Source: Poteriospumella lacustris
Taxonomy: Eukaryota; Sar; Chrysophyceae; Chromulinales; Dinobryaceae
Direction of reading: 5' to 3'
NCBI GenBank assembly: GCA_008000375.1
Contig: SMOI01000082.1
Location: 22,392-50,907 of the forward strand
Length of the DNA stretch: 28,516 nucleotides
Positions 28,175-28,516 of this stretch are shown piece after piece (position 1 is the first letter of the stretch; each line of letters opens with the position of its first letter). Below the pieces are notes generated by a model. That model made no database searches. It was not told where the DNA came from and saw nothing but the letters and a program-made list of their open reading frames with translations. The position numbers and the translations under genes were made by a program.

Positions 28175-28516
28175 TCACTTCTCCTTCTTGGCCTTGTCGG
28201 CAGCCTTGGCGTGCTTCGCGACGAGGTACTCCCAGATGACGAGGTAGAAGCACGTCACAAAGCGCAACAACGACGCGAAAAACACTTGCTGAATCACCTC
28301 GCCCAGACTGTTCAACGGAGACATGCCCGGGTGCAGCTGCTTCAACGCCCAGCCCTCGAGCCCGTGGCTGATGGAGAAGACGTGACCCTGCACGCCCTCG
28401 ACGATGTCACGCGCCACCTGTTGCGGCGTCATCACGACCGACGAGTCGGAGATCTCCTTGGTAATGTCGGGCTTCGTCTTCATTTCTTCCTTGTACATGG
28501 GCGTGTCCGTGTCAGG
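28175..28516 (-). CDS. KDSR: 3-ketodihydrosphingosine reductase, C-terminal part (cut by window edge)
   Basis: The last 113 codons of a short-chain dehydrogenase/reductase that makes dihydrosphingosine from 3-ketodihydrosphingosine at the ER, the second step of sphingolipid synthesis. It opens at the window edge with DTDTPMYKEEMKTKP, matching the family's (P)DTDTPG(F/Y)..E..TKP segment, then a PQQVARDIVEGVQGHVF helix and GMSPLNSLGEVIQQVF. A C-terminal membrane segment (FFASLLRFVTCFYLVIWEYL) and a lysine-rich end (KAADKAKKEK) recall an ER-retention dilysine tail. The catalytic YxxxK and the NAD(P) site lie outside the window. Confidence 0.9.
   Translation of the reverse strand, partial: PDTDTPMYKEEMKTKPDITKEISDSSVVMTPQQVARDIVEGVQGHVFSISHGLEGWALKQLHPGMSPLNSLGEVIQQVFFASLLRFVTCFYLVIWEYLVAKHAKAADKAKKEK

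Overview
This is nuclear DNA from a eukaryote, probably a unicellular protist. The evidence is spliceosomal GT-AG introns (about 70 to 190 bp), ribosomal protein S3 of the cytosolic eukaryotic type, a ketodihydrosphingosine reductase, a WDR76/CMR1 homologue and a multi-domain ubiquitin protease. The standard code fits every gene read. I cannot place the lineage. Genes are fairly dense, with 0.4 to 1.4 kb gaps. The first 4 kb is far more GC-rich than the rest.

Layout, left to right. 1-4065 (-): a large DUSP-MYND-USP deubiquitinase running off the left edge. 5313-7982 (-): a dynamin-like GTPase fused to a single-zinc RING-like domain. 8911-10086 (-): a BspA-like (DUF285) 25-residue repeat protein that seems to lack its own start. 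10195-11505 (-): a GT25-like glycosyltransferase with a signal anchor. 11984-13283: a tail-to-tail inverted duplication of a two-exon gene for a 53-residue membrane protein resembling complex I subunit NDUFA3/B9. 13781-15306 (+): a six-exon ankyrin gene, followed by a decayed ankyrin fragment. 16285-17641 (+): a coiled-coil gene of uncertain integrity. 18137-18304: a fold-back element. 19023-20090 (+): a ZAR1-like 3CxxC zinc-finger protein. 21259-22299 (-): a membrane protein built from three copies of one hydrophobic unit. 22555-25355: a second tail-to-tail inverted duplication, of four-exon RPS3. 25591-27216 (+): CMR1/WDR76. 27444-27863 (-): an uncertain 139-codon ORF. 28175-28516 (-): the C-terminal end of KDSR, cut by the right edge.

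Most genes are unrelated housekeeping or regulatory loci, and I see no operon-like logic. The most striking features are structural. Two unrelated genes are each present as convergent inverted pairs whose exons and introns match while the 3' flanks differ. A heptamer (GTGTCGC/GCGACAC) is greatly over-represented in the USP gene and falls in all three codon phases. A repeat of about 280-350 bp lies upstream of both the ankyrin and the 3CxxC genes. The GTPase-RING fusion and the triplicated-hairpin protein are the least familiar products.
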